Shown: positions 1 through 7,936, counted from the stretch's first letter. The stretch is 38,371 bases of DNA from Planktothrix tepida PCC 9214 (GCF_900009145.1 NZ_LN889802.1:531905-570275); one strand, 5' to 3'. Notes: generated by a model not told the origin, from the letters alone. Made by a program: numbers and translations.

Positions 1-81
1 GAAGCGATCGCGTTTGAGCCAGTCGTCGAGGACATCAAACCATCCTCTCTGAACTTGCGGCCGTTCGACTGCTATAGTCAT
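1..81 (-). CDS. psbD: Photosystem II D2 protein, N-terminal fragment
   Basis: The first 27 codons of D2, one of the two reaction-centre core subunits of photosystem II in the thylakoid membrane, run off the left edge of the window. The peptide starts [14 protein letters not shown] and continues [13 protein letters not shown], which matches the strongly conserved D2 N-terminus. The ATG at 81-79 is preceded by AGAGGA about 11 nt upstream. The rest of psbD, usually followed by an overlapping psbC, should lie left of the window. The gene diverges from ycf4. Identification is by recall of the conserved N-terminus; only 27 residues are visible. Confidence 0.93.
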   Translation of the reverse strand, partial: MTIAVERPQVQRGWFDVLDDWLKRDRF

Positions 82-423
82 TTCAGAACGATCCTCTTGG
101 GTTATCTAAAACATTATCCTTTGTGAACTACCCCATAATCAATCGGTTTCTCGATTTTTGATGGGGCTGATCGTTTCACTGGTTTGACCTTCTGTGGAAA
201 TCAATCCGAACGCAGTTCGGCCGAAGGTCTTACAAAGCAGTTTTTTTCCCTTGCGAGACCAACTGTTCAGCGATCGATCGGATGCTTTGAGTCTACAGAT
301 GGTGTCCTCGGTTAACCGGGGGACATTTAGCGGTAGACTATTAAGCAAGTTAACATAACTATATATTACAGTTAACAATTTTTGCAAAGGTGTTGACTGT
401 GAAGATTTACACTCTTACGTTTC
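82..423. promoter_or_regulatory. psbD/ycf4 divergent intergenic region with psbD leader hairpin
   Basis: No credible gene lies in these 342 bases. On the minus strand TTGCAA (387-382) and TATAGT (363-358) are 18 bp apart and could be a sigma70-type psbD promoter, which would give a leader of about 270 nt. Within that leader CCCCAT (131-136) pairs with ATGGGG (161-166), with an inner AATCG/CGATT stem, about 50 nt before the psbD start codon. For ycf4, transcribed rightwards, I see only a TTGACT (392-397) too close to the start to be a -35, so its promoter is unassigned. Promoter calls are inferences. Confidence 0.35.
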
Positions 424-990
424 ATGAGTACCCAAACAAAGACCACAACGAATCAAATCCTTGATCAGAAAGTTACGGGTTCCCGTCGCTTCAGCAACTA
501 CTGGTGGGCCAGTGTAATCACCATTGGTGGGACTGGTTTTCTCTTATCGGGTATATCCAGCTATTTGAAAATTAATCTTTTACCCTTCGCCGATCCGACC
601 CAACTGATCTTTATCCCCCAAGGAATTGTCATGGGGTTATATGGAACAGCAGCCTTGTTACTGGCTTTGTATCTATGGCTGGTGATTCTGTGGGATTTAG
701 GCGGTGGATACAATGAATTTAATCGGGAAACGGGAAAGATTCATATTTTCCGGTGGGGCTTTCCGGGGAAAAACCGTAAAGTTGAATTCAATTGCAACGT
801 TAATGAGGTTCAATCAATTCGGGTAGATATCAAAGATGGACTCAACCCCCGTCGAGCGTTGTATCTCAAACTCAAAGACCGTCGAGAAATTCCCTTAACC
901 CGTGTAGGCCAACCCCTGCCTTTGTCAGACTTAGAAAATCAAGGGGCTGAATTAGCGAAGTTTTTACAAGTTCCCTTAGAAGGACTGTAA
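424..990 (+). CDS. ycf4: Photosystem I assembly protein Ycf4
   Basis: Ycf4 is a thylakoid protein that helps assemble photosystem I. The 188-residue length is close to that of the family. Two hydrophobic segments near residues 28-50 and 66-90 are followed by a soluble C-terminal half. The sequences [11 protein letters not shown] before helix 1, and [20 protein letters not shown] with FPGKNR after helix 2, are typical of Ycf4. The ATG at 424 is the only good start. The gene diverges from psbD, so a photosystem II core gene and a photosystem I assembly factor share one intergenic region. The cyclophilin gene follows after 35 nt on the same strand and may be cotranscribed. Confidence 0.95.
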   Translation: MSTQTKTTTNQILDQKVTGSRRFSNYWWASVITIGGTGFLLSGISSYLKINLLPFADPTQLIFIPQGIVMGLYGTAALLLALYLWLVILWDLGGGYNEFNRETGKIHIFRWGFPGKNRKVEFNCNVNEVQSIRVDIKDGLNPRRALYLKLKDRREIPLTRVGQPLPLSDLENQGAELAKFLQVPLEGL

Positions 991-1025
991 AATATCCGAC
1001 TGCACAAAAAAAATTGAGACCTAAA

Positions 1026-1787
1026 ATGAAACAATTCAACACACAGCACTGGTTTTTACCGCTCCTGCTCTTATGTGTGTTAATCGTGGCGGGCTGTAGT
1101 TCTACGACAACTTCAGCAGAAACTCAAGCTCAGAACAATCCATCTGTCGAGCAGACCCTTACTCCCAGTTCTCCAACTTCAACCCAACCTATGGCAAATT
1201 CACCCCAATTAAACGGAAAAGCAACGGTAGTAATGACGGTCAATAAATCGCCAATTACTATTGAAATTGATGGCACTAATGCCCCCATTACCGCCGGGAA
1301 CTTTGTCGATCTCGTTAATAAAGGGGTTTATGATGGTCTAGCTTTTCATCGGGTTGTCCGTGATCCTCAACCCTTTGTGGTGCAAGGGGGCGATCCTCAA
1401 AGTAAAGATCCTAAGTTTCCCAGTGCTAGATTAGGGACTGGGGGATTTATTGATCCCAAGACATCCAAAGAACGGATGATCCCCTTAGAAATTAAGCCCA
1501 AAGGTGCAGAACAGCCGATCTATAGTAAAACCTTAGAAAGCGCCGGAATCCAAAAAGCTCCTGTTTTATCCCACACTCGGGGTGCAGTGGCGATGGCTCG
1601 TTCTCAATTCCCTGATTCCGCTTCTTCTCAGTTCTATTTTGCCTTAGCAGATTTACCATTCCTAGATGGGAGTTATGCGGTTTTTGGTTATGTCACCGAC
1701 GGGATGAACGTTGTCGATCAAATTAAACAAGGCGATCGCATTCAGTCTGCTAAAGTGACCCAAGGGTTAGAAAATCTGAAAAATTAA
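1026..1787 (+). CDS. Cyclophilin-type peptidylprolyl isomerase, predicted lipoprotein
   Basis: This 253-residue protein begins with a lipoprotein signal: a hydrophobic stretch of about 20 residues ends in VAGC, so Cys23 should be lipidated. A low-complexity Ser/Thr/Pro/Gln linker runs to about residue 60. The cyclophilin domain follows, with GNFVDLVNKGVYDGLAFHRV, then FVVQGGDP, MARSQ, SSQFYFAL and LDGSYAVFGYV; the Arg of FHRV and the Q of SSQFYF are known active-site positions in the family. It should fold or isomerise prolines in proteins outside the cytoplasmic membrane or in the thylakoid lumen. I chose ATG 1026 over an in-frame TTG at 1014 because it gives a clean signal peptide. It lies 35 nt after ycf4. 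Confidence 0.92.
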   Translation: MKQFNTQHWFLPLLLLCVLIVAGCSSTTTSAETQAQNNPSVEQTLTPSSPTSTQPMANSPQLNGKATVVMTVNKSPITIEIDGTNAPITAGNFVDLVNKGVYDGLAFHRVVRDPQPFVVQGGDPQSKDPKFPSARLGTGGFIDPKTSKERMIPLEIKPKGAEQPIYSKTLESAGIQKAPVLSHTRGAVAMARSQFPDSASSQFYFALADLPFLDGSYAVFGYVTDGMNVVDQIKQGDRIQSAKVTQGLENLKN

Positions 1788-1913
1788 TAAACTGTCAAAA
1801 ATTGTAAACTTTTAGTTTCCCAGGGTGGGTAAGGATCTCAAACTCAATCAAGCTGGATTGGGATTAGTATTTTTACTCACCCTATAAGTTTCGGAATATT
1901 TGTACTCAAGCTT

Positions 1914-2483
1914 ATGTCTGAAGTAGAACTCTTATCTGATATTAATGCTAACTACACAAAACTTCAGCAGTTTCTCAACGATCAACAGTGGCAAGATGCA
2001 AACCGAGAAACGTTTACTTTAATCTATAAAATTGCTAATCAAAAAAGGGGATTTTTAGAACAAAAATCAATTTATCTATTACCCTGTAGGGATTTGTGTA
2101 CGATTGATCAATTGTGGATTAACGCTTCTCAGGAACATTTTGGTTTTAGTATACAAGCCCAGATTTTAGAAAAAATTATGAATGACAAAAATATTGATTC
2201 ACAATGGTACAATGAACACTTAGGTGTAAAAATTGGGTGGCGAATCCCTAAAGGAGGGTTTGTACGCTATAAAGATCTTATCTTTGATCTATCTGCTCCC
2301 ATGGGACATTTACCTTGCTTGATGCCAGAAGGTGAACAGTGGAAAAATAATAATCTTTATAGTGAAATTGGTAAGATTTTCTGTTTTTTAGAGAAATTTG
2401 AACATTGTGATTATTTGGGATTATGCGAACAGAACCGTTATCAGAAAGTTTGGATGAAAAACCGATTTTCAACTTCTGTTTAA
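1914..2483 (+). CDS. GUN4-domain protein
   Basis: This 189-residue protein resembles the GUN4 fold over roughly residues 9-150. Family-like blocks are YTKLQQFLNDQQWQDANRET at the start, a reduced LEQ segment, PCRDLCTIDQLWINAS, then FGFSIQAQI, GVKIGWRI and the SAPMGHLPCL loop. GUN4 itself binds porphyrin and stimulates Mg-chelatase. Cyanobacteria also carry many GUN4-domain proteins of unknown role, often fused to kinases or membrane segments. This one has a short N-terminus with no extra domain, and its GxGxLP loop region is divergent, so I call only the domain. Base composition is AT-rich. The upstream gap to the cyclophilin is 126 nt, so it may have its own promoter. Confidence 0.75.
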   Translation: MSEVELLSDINANYTKLQQFLNDQQWQDANRETFTLIYKIANQKRGFLEQKSIYLLPCRDLCTIDQLWINASQEHFGFSIQAQILEKIMNDKNIDSQWYNEHLGVKIGWRIPKGGFVRYKDLIFDLSAPMGHLPCLMPEGEQWKNNNLYSEIGKIFCFLEKFEHCDYLGLCEQNRYQKVWMKNRFSTSV

Positions 2484-2520
2484 AATTAATCAGATTCCCT
2501 ATTTTCTTTTCCCTTCTGTT

Positions 2521-2544
2521 CCCTGTTCCCTGTTCCCTGTTCCC
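2521..2544. repeat. CCCTGTT heptamer array (3 units + CCC)
   Basis: Three perfect head-to-tail CCCTGTT units end in CCC and a T run. It sits in the gap between the GUN4-domain gene and the ketoacyl synthase gene. The same heptamer recurs at 5630, 7608, 18395 and, inverted, at 32317. Confidence 0.95.
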
Positions 2545-2627
2545 TTTTGTAGCATTATTTTCAGGATTTCATATTAGTTAGAGTTAATTCTGACTCTCGG
2601 TTGTTGAAGACAGATTACTCATCAATA

Positions 2628-3749
2628 ATGAATGTTGTTGTTACTGGTATTGGTTTAATCTCAGCATTAGGGAATTTAGAAACAACCTGGAAAGGATTGC
2701 TATCGAGCCAATCAAGAATATTACCTTATCAACCTTTTCCTGAACTTCTGACCCAACCCCTCGCTTTAATTCATGATATTCCGTCTCATCCTACGGAATT
2801 ATTAGAAAAGGCGATCACGGATGCGTTAATGATGGCTGATTTAACTCCCCCTTTACCCGACTGTGGGGTTGTGATCGGTTCGAGTCGGGGATATCAAGGA
2901 AAATTAGAACAGTTAGCAAGGGGGGAAGAGAATATTAATTTAATTAAATTTAGGGATTATTTACATTTTAATATTGCTGTAAATGCAGCTAAAAAAATCG
3001 GATCTACAGGAATTATTGTATCACCAATGGCTGCTTGTGCTACAGGAATTTGGGCGATCGCTCAAGGATTGGAACTGATTCAAACCCAACAATGTCAGCG
3101 TGTGATTGTCGGTGCGGTAGAAGCACCTATTACCCCGTTAACGTTAGCCGGATTTGAACAAATGGGAGCGTTAGCAAAAACAGGTTGCTATCCCTTTGAT
3201 CGAAATCGAGAAGGATTTGTGTTAGGGGAAGGAGCGGCTATTTTGATCTTAGAATCAGAAGATTTAGCACAACAGCGAAAAGCTCAAATTTATGGGAAAA
3301 TTTTAGGATTTGGATTAACCAATGATGCGGCTTACAGTAATAAACCAGACTTTAATCAAAAAAGTGCGATCGCAGCCATTAAAACTTGTTTAAAAAATAG
3401 TCATTTATCTCCTGATAAAATTAATTTTATTCATGCTCATGGAACTGCAACCGCATTAAATGATGACTATGAAGTTAAATTAATTCAACAATTATTTCCT
3501 CAAGGCGTTTCCGTCAGTTCGACAAAAGGGGCGACCGGACACACATTAGGAGCGTCAGGATCGTTAGGAGTCGCATTTGGTTTAATGGCATTAAATTATC
3601 AACTTTTACCGCCTTGTGTTGGATTGAAAAACCCTGAATTTGATTTAGATTTCGTGACCTCAGTTCGTTCTAGTTTTGTCAGAAATACGTTATGTTTTAG
3701 TTTTGGTTTTGGGGGACAAAATGCTATTATTGCACTCGGTAAACCTTAA
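2628..3749 (+). CDS. Beta-ketoacyl-ACP synthase family protein (short form)
   Basis: This 373-residue protein has a thiolase-fold condensing enzyme pattern. The Cys-His-His triad of KAS I/II enzymes is present: Cys137 in MAACATG, His271 in HAHGTAT and His305 in GATGHTLGAS, with Lys300 before it. The C-terminal SFGFGGQNA block is also typical. It is shorter than FabF (about 410-416 residues); the deficit appears to lie between the N-terminal ITGIG-like block and the region before the Cys, around residues 30-110. It probably elongates acyl-ACP or a related thioester in the cytoplasm, but it need not be the main FabF. ATG 2628 is preferred to an in-frame TTG at 2601 because the family starts MNVVVTGIG. 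No acyl carrier protein gene is adjacent. Confidence 0.85.
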   Translation: MNVVVTGIGLISALGNLETTWKGLLSSQSRILPYQPFPELLTQPLALIHDIPSHPTELLEKAITDALMMADLTPPLPDCGVVIGSSRGYQGKLEQLARGEENINLIKFRDYLHFNIAVNAAKKIGSTGIIVSPMAACATGIWAIAQGLELIQTQQCQRVIVGAVEAPITPLTLAGFEQMGALAKTGCYPFDRNREGFVLGEGAAILILESEDLAQQRKAQIYGKILGFGLTNDAAYSNKPDFNQKSAIAAIKTCLKNSHLSPDKINFIHAHGTATALNDDYEVKLIQQLFPQGVSVSSTKGATGHTLGASGSLGVAFGLMALNYQLLPPCVGLKNPEFDLDFVTSVRSSFVRNTLCFSFGFGGQNAIIALGKP

Positions 3750-3872
3750 TTAAAAATTAACTAGATTTAACAGATTGAATTTTAATCGAACTCACTAGAC
3801 TTATGGATTGAGTTAACAAAGTTTACAACCACTGCTATATACTATAAATTATCCCTAATAATCCAAATAGAA

Positions 3873-5006
3873 ATGCTATTAACTGAACGTTTATCTCAAG
3901 TCAAATGGAAATATACCTCCTCAACATTGTCTCTTTTTTCAGGATGTGGAGGAATGGATTTACCCTTTCATAAAGCAGGATTTAAAGTAGTTTGGGCGAT
4001 TGATTCTAATGAAAATGCTTGCCAAACTTTTAAACGGAATATTGCAGATGTAATTGTTCATAATCAAATCGAAAATATTGATATTTCTGAAGTACCTGAC
4101 ACAGATTTAATTACGGGAGGTTTCCCCTGTCAGGACTTTTCAATGATTTGGAAACGTCCTGGTTTAGAAGGAGAACGAGGAAATTTATATACTTATTTTC
4201 TTAAATTTGTGCAAGCGAAAAGACCGAAAGCCTTTATTGCTGAAAATGTCAAGGGATTATTAAGTGCGAATAATTATAAAGCCATTCAACGGATTATTTC
4301 TGAATTTGAAAATATTGAACCGGGATATTTAGTTAAACCGAAACTTTATAATTTTGCTGATTATGGGGTTCCTCAATTTCGAGAACGGGTGTTATTAGTT
4401 GGAATTAGAAAAGATACCGGATTTAATTTTATTCATCCCCAACCGGAATATGGGTTAAATCGAAAATATCCTTATCGAACTGCATCAGAAGTATTAGCCG
4501 GGGTAGAAAAAGTTCCTTATAATAATGAACATCAAAAAATCCAACCGAGAACCATTGAAATTTTAAAACGGATTAAACCTGGAGGAAATTTTACTGATAT
4601 TCCGAAAGATAGCGAATATTATGTTAAAGGAATGATTAGTCATGTTTACCGACGTTTACACCCTGACCAACCTTCAACAACTATTATTGCAGGTGGTGGC
4701 GGTGGAACTTGGGGATATCATTATAAAGAACCGAGAGCATTAACTAATCGAGAACGAGCTCGGTTACAATCGTTTCCAGATAATTTTATCTTTGAAGGAT
4801 CATTTACTGAGGTTCGCCGACAAATTGGGAATGCAGTTCCTCCTGATGGAATTGTTGCGTTAGTTAAAGCGTTAATTCCTTTATTTCAAGGTAATTATGA
4901 GCGAGTTAATTTATATGAGTTGAGTCAAGATTTACAACAATTATCAATTAAAGAACGTTTAAAATTAGCCAATCAAGAAATGTGTGAATTAGTATCACTC
5001 CGGTAA
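3873..5006 (+). CDS. DNA cytosine-5 methyltransferase
   Basis: This 377-residue Dcm-type enzyme methylates C5 of cytosine in DNA using S-adenosylmethionine. Motif I is FSGCGGMDLPF (SAM binding), motif IV is GGFPCQDFS with catalytic Cys86, motif VI is ENVKG, motif VIII is QFRERV, motif IX is RRLHPDQPSTT and motif X is QIGNAVPP. All are in the canonical order, so it should be active. The variable region between VIII and IX (about residues 185-270) would set specificity. No endonuclease gene is next to it, so it looks like an orphan enzyme. The AT-rich neighbourhood, with many AAT/TTA codons, matches nearby genes. Its last 12 nt overlap the end of the opposing DUF29 gene. Confidence 0.93.
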   Translation: MLLTERLSQVKWKYTSSTLSLFSGCGGMDLPFHKAGFKVVWAIDSNENACQTFKRNIADVIVHNQIENIDISEVPDTDLITGGFPCQDFSMIWKRPGLEGERGNLYTYFLKFVQAKRPKAFIAENVKGLLSANNYKAIQRIISEFENIEPGYLVKPKLYNFADYGVPQFRERVLLVGIRKDTGFNFIHPQPEYGLNRKYPYRTASEVLAGVEKVPYNNEHQKIQPRTIEILKRIKPGGNFTDIPKDSEYYVKGMISHVYRRLHPDQPSTTIIAGGGGGTWGYHYKEPRALTNRERARLQSFPDNFIFEGSFTEVRRQIGNAVPPDGIVALVKALIPLFQGNYERVNLYELSQDLQQLSIKERLKLANQEMCELVSLR

Positions 5007-5462
5007 ATAATCTGGGTTTAATGTATCTTCTTGAGAAAATGGAGATTCTACAGGAAAAGTATCGACGGTTAATCCTGTTTCATCAGCCGTTAATTCTCTT
5101 GCATCTTGATAACATTCTTCAAAAACATCAAGAAAATATCGCTTTAAACTTGGGCTATTTTTAAAATCGTCTCGTAATCTTTTTCGATGTTCTCGAATAG
5201 TAAATAGCCAACTATTCGTTCGTTTCTCAGATTGATACTTATATTTTAATAGGTGGATTAATAAAATTCTGAGATTACTTCTGATAGCCTTTTTTTCACT
5301 TCTGACCATAGCTTCTAATTCTTCAATTAAATTAACCATATCAACTTCAGCTAATTTTCCCTGTTGTAACTGGTGAATAGTATTCATTAACCAAAGATGA
5401 TAATCTTCTTCGTATAAACTTGAATTGGGTTTAGATTCTGTGATCGGGAGTTTGGTTGTCAT
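4995..5462 (-). CDS. DUF29 family protein
   Basis: This 155-residue protein fits the DUF29 family, which is greatly expanded in cyanobacteria and has no established function. Family-like features are the YEEDYHLWLMNTIHQLQQG start, DMVNLIEELEAMVRSEKKA in the first helix pair, LRILLIHLLKYKYQ, and WLFTIREHRKRL in the middle. The C-terminus is acidic (DYLPE). The predicted content is almost all helix. It converges on the methyltransferase gene with a 12-nt overlap of 3' ends, so the two transcripts could pair. It starts at ATG 5462 and has a hairpin region upstream. Confidence 0.85.
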   Translation of the reverse strand: MTTKLPITESKPNSSLYEEDYHLWLMNTIHQLQQGKLAEVDMVNLIEELEAMVRSEKKAIRSNLRILLIHLLKYKYQSEKRTNSWLFTIREHRKRLRDDFKNSPSLKRYFLDVFEECYQDARELTADETGLTVDTFPVESPFSQEDTLNPDYLPE

Positions 5463-5510
5463 GGGATATCCTAGACTCAGTTAGATTTAATTATAACAAC
5501 TTAAATAAAA

Positions 5511-5540
5511 AAGTTGGGTTAAGGAAACAAAACCCAACTT
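5511..5540 (-). terminator. Rho-independent-type terminator for the 5657-6178 gene
   Basis: AAGTTGGGTT (5511-5520) and AACCCAACTT (5531-5540) form a perfect 10-bp stem with a 10-nt loop. Read on the minus strand the stem is followed directly by a T-rich run (TTTTATTT), the usual intrinsic terminator shape. It lies downstream of the minus-strand membrane protein gene and upstream of the DUF29 gene. The same stem is also a common cyanobacterial intergenic repeat, so its origin may be mobile. Confidence 0.6.
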
Positions 5541-5629
5541 ACTGTTATTTTAAAGATATAACCCTCGTGCCTGGGGTGTTAGGACGTAGACTGATACTAA
5601 AACTGTGCGCCGTACACTCTTCTTTTCCT

Positions 5630-5646
5630 CCCTGTTCCCTGTTCCC
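5630..5646. repeat. CCCTGTT heptamer array (2 units + CCC)
   Basis: Two CCCTGTT units plus CCC lie 11 bases from the stop codon of the membrane protein gene at 5657-6178. This is a short member of the family seen at 2521, 7608, 18395 and 32317. Confidence 0.9.
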
Positions 5647-5656
5647 TGCTATAAAT

Positions 5657-6178
5657 TTAGAACGTGATATCGAGTTTACTGTGATTACGATAACACCAGC
5701 CTAAAATTGTGCCTAAAAGGGATAATTTAATCAGTTCTAGGGTAAAATAACCCCAGTGGAGTTGGTTCATGCCATCAGGAATAGCAGTTAACCCATTAAA
5801 GAGGTTGAGGTTAATTCCTAACGCACTCATTTGAGGGGTGAGAATGTAGGTGTAAATCATCGTAATCGCTAATAGGAAAAAGGATAATCCGGTCAGTGTC
5901 CGTAGGCGATTACTAAATTTTTCAGGAAGGTTCATTGCTAATGCAATTAAACCGGTTAAACCCACTGCTGCACAGACTAGCTCAACCCGGTTAAAGACTG
6001 AAAAAATCAGTGTTCCAGTAGAGGTAAATCCTGTATCTTCCATCATGCCTGAAACATACATTGTCGGCATAATTACAAAGTCAAGAATTAAGCTACCTGC
6101 CATCCAGAACGCTAAGGTTCCTAATACCAAAGTTAGCCAGCGCGTGGGATGATATTCTAGTTTAGAGACTGTAGCCAT
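5657..6178 (-). CDS. Four-helix integral membrane protein, possibly DUF4149-like
   Basis: This 173-residue protein has four likely membrane segments, near residues 14-36, 59-82, 94-115 and 145-165. Between helices 1 and 2 it has FVIMPTMYVSGMM and a TGTLIFSVFNRVE block. A Pro near the end of helix 1 and a conserved Asn-Arg-Glu before helix 2 recall DUF4149 (TMEM205-like) proteins, but I am not certain of the family. No catalytic motif is visible. Its ATG at 6178 is clear, and a strong hairpin with a T run (5511-5540) lies downstream. It diverges from queC across a 260-nt gap. Function is unknown. Confidence 0.75.
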   Translation of the reverse strand: MATVSKLEYHPTRWLTLVLGTLAFWMAGSLILDFVIMPTMYVSGMMEDTGFTSTGTLIFSVFNRVELVCAAVGLTGLIALAMNLPEKFSNRLRTLTGLSFFLLAITMIYTYILTPQMSALGINLNLFNGLTAIPDGMNQLHWGYFTLELIKLSLLGTILGWCYRNHSKLDITF

Positions 6179-6438
6179 AGTAAAAACTACCTATGTATAG
6201 AGATATAATTGCTGTCTTTAAATTTAGTGTAGCGAAAATTTCAGAGATAGAATGTGAAGTATTTTGTATAATAAAAGTTTACAAAATTATAGAAATGTTT
6301 AAATATTGATTTTAAAGCCAGCTTGTCCATTTGGGAGCTTTGTAAAAATTGTAACTTGCAGAGGGATGCGATCGCTTTATTTTTTGTTAAAATTAACTTA
6401 AATAAAATCAACATTATTAAAAAGGGAAAAAGACTCTA

Positions 6439-7119
6439 GTGAAAGCAGTTATTTTATTGTCGGGTGGTTTAGATTCTTCTACGGTTTTATACCAAGCTAA
6501 AGCAGATGGGTGTGAATGCTATGCGATTTCTTTCGATTATCAGCAACGACATCGAAAAGAACTCGAATCAGCCCGAAAAATTGCTGAATGTGCAGGAGTC
6601 ATAGAACGTCAAGTTGTTACCTTTGATCTCACCTTATGGGGAGGCTCTGCATTAACAGATAATCACCTCGATTTACCCCAGGATAGATCGATTGAAAAGA
6701 TGGCTGAAAGTATTCCCGTTACTTATGTTCCGGCACGAAATACTATATTTTTAAGCTTCGCTTTAGCTTATGCAGAAGCGATTGTTGCTAGTCGGGTTTA
6801 TATTGGAGTAAATGCTTTAGATTATTCGGGTTATCCTGATTGCAGACCCGATTATATTCAATCAATGGAAGAAGTCTTTCGCTTAGGAACAAAACAAGGT
6901 CGAGAAGGCAATCCAATTACGATTGAATCCCCCCTGATTCATTTAAAAAAAACAGAGATTATTCAACTGGGTAATCATTTAGGTGTTCCTTGGGAATTTA
7001 CTTGGTCTTGTTATGCAGGACAGACAAAAGCCTGTGGAACTTGTGATTCTTGCCGTCTGCGATTAGCAGCCTTTTCAGAACTAGGGTTAACTGATCCGAT
7101 TCCCTATATTAAAAGTTAA
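6439..7119 (+). CDS. queC: 7-cyano-7-deazaguanine synthase QueC
   Basis: QueC converts 7-carboxy-7-deazaguanine to preQ0 with ATP and ammonia, in the pathway to queuosine in tRNA. The 226-residue protein has the ATP PP-loop SGGLDSS (residues 8-14), the FDYQQRH block, YVPARN and YIGVNALDYSGYPDCRP. The C-terminal zinc site is complete, with Cys191, Cys199, Cys202 and Cys205 in CYAGQTKACGTCDSC. The start is GTG 6439; upstream GGGAAAA is a weak ribosome site. No other queuosine gene is in the window. The 260-nt gap before it carries an AT-rich stretch and one GCGATCGC, but no preQ1 riboswitch that I could recognise. Confidence 0.97.
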   Translation: MKAVILLSGGLDSSTVLYQAKADGCECYAISFDYQQRHRKELESARKIAECAGVIERQVVTFDLTLWGGSALTDNHLDLPQDRSIEKMAESIPVTYVPARNTIFLSFALAYAEAIVASRVYIGVNALDYSGYPDCRPDYIQSMEEVFRLGTKQGREGNPITIESPLIHLKKTEIIQLGNHLGVPWEFTWSCYAGQTKACGTCDSCRLRLAAFSELGLTDPIPYIKS

Positions 7120-7185
7120 ATGAACTCAATAAAAGAGAAGGAATAATAGAGTTTTATTCCCTAACTTCTCTGGGTTTTAACTTGT

Positions 7186-7485
7186 TTAATCTGTGATTTT
7201 GATTTCCCCTGTATATAACCCCCTTTGGAGGGTATAAACTAACTGTTGTTCGTGTTCATCGAGTTTGCGTAATAACCAATACCTCAGTGCATATCGTTCT
7301 TGACGACTCATGGATTGAGTTCTTAAAATTTGCTCGACCATTTGCTTGAAACTTAAAGCAGAACAGGATATAGGTTCAGACATAAACAGACCCAAAGGCA
7401 ATCCATTAAGCCTTTTTAATATCTGTGATTGAGCGAATCTATCCAATGATTTCTGTGGCACTGTAGGTGTGATCATTCTCATCAT
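7186..7485 (-). CDS. Small protein of unknown function (99 aa)
   Basis: This is a 99-residue, mostly helical protein with no family I can name. The middle has SCSALSFKQMVEQILRTQSMSRQERYALRYW, followed by LLRKLDEHEQQLVYTLQRGLYTGEIKITD. The ERYALRYWLL and DEHEQ blocks suggest an amphipathic helical pair. Codon use and AT content match the neighbours, and the reading frame is open with a reasonable ATG at 7485 (a second ATG follows at 7482). It converges on queC with a 66-nt gap. It is probably a real gene because of its composition, but no function can be given. Confidence 0.6.
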   Translation of the reverse strand: MMRMITPTVPQKSLDRFAQSQILKRLNGLPLGLFMSEPISCSALSFKQMVEQILRTQSMSRQERYALRYWLLRKLDEHEQQLVYTLQRGLYTGEIKITD

Positions 7486-7544
7486 GAATCAGTAAGCTGG
7501 ATCACAAATGCAGAATATCCTGTTAAATTCAGTATTATTACTCA

Positions 7545-7711
7545 CTATAGCAATCCCAAATAGGTTGTGATAATTTAAAACTGATATGAAACAGCTAGAA
7601 GTATTACCCCTGTTCCCTGTTCCCTGTTCCCTGTTCCCTGTTCCCTGTTCCCTGTTCCCTGTTCCCTTTTGAGCAGAAATTTTGGATACAACTCAAATAG
7701 GATTGCTATAG
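7545..7711. mobile_element. MITE-like element with 12-bp perfect terminal inverted repeats
   Basis: CTATAGCAATCC (7545-7556) and its exact complement GGATTGCTATAG (7700-7711) bound a 167-bp segment without coding potential. The homology continues inward: after a 7-nt spacer both ends read GTTGT. That spacer is CAAATAG at the left end and nearly its reverse complement at the right end. The heptamer array at 7608-7666 sits near the centre. No flanking target duplication is visible. Size, inverted ends and lack of a transposase fit a non-autonomous miniature element. Confidence 0.65.
7608..7666. repeat. CCCTGTT heptamer array (8 units + CCC)
   Basis: Eight perfect tandem copies of CCCTGTT end in CCC followed by TTTT. 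This is the longest heptamer array in the window and lies inside the inverted-repeat element at 7545-7711. Perfect identity of units suggests recent or ongoing slippage. Confidence 0.97.
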
Positions 7712-7936
7712 CTGTTATCATTTCCGTTAACACCTAGCAGTTTTTGCTTAGGGAGTGAGGTGATTACAACTAAGTATTATTTTCTGGCGAAAGCTTTCCC
7801 CCCAGATTAACTTTATGGTATGGTTCAACAAATTAGAAGCTCGTTGGTTTCTCTGTCGAGGGACATACCGTGTTTTTATTGTAGATGTAAAATCTTTGTG
7901 TTACCAGTTGCCTATTTCGGATTCAAGGAGATTCAA

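Larger units (their letters stand above)
7486..7936. other. Intergenic region holding an inverted-repeat element
   Basis: These 451 bases separate the small unknown gene from petJ. Most of the region is taken by the inverted-repeat element at 7545-7711. An upstream extension of the petJ frame to an ATG at 7820 is open but has no signal-peptide character and is not used here. AAGGAG at 7925-7930 is the petJ ribosome site. I see no other gene. Confidence 0.6.

Noticed and set aside
139-387. Open frame of 82 codons on the minus strand in the psbD leader
   Set aside because: It overlaps the proposed promoter and hairpin, and its composition does not resemble a conserved protein.
4995-5462. DUF29 gene as restriction partner of the methyltransferase
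   Set aside because: DUF29 proteins are helical, widespread without methyltransferases, and show no nuclease motif; the pair is convergent rather than cotranscribed.
5456-5704. Open frame of 82 codons on the plus strand
   Set aside because: It runs through a hairpin, a heptamer array and the end of the opposing membrane gene, so it is a by-product of repeats.
6179-6438. preQ1 riboswitch before queC
   Set aside because: The region lacks the recognisable stem-loop with A-rich tail of preQ1 types; only AT-rich sequence and a GCGATCGC octamer are seen.
7608-7666. Possible CRISPR or similar array
   Set aside because: Units are 7 bp and contiguous with no spacers; no cas genes are in the window.
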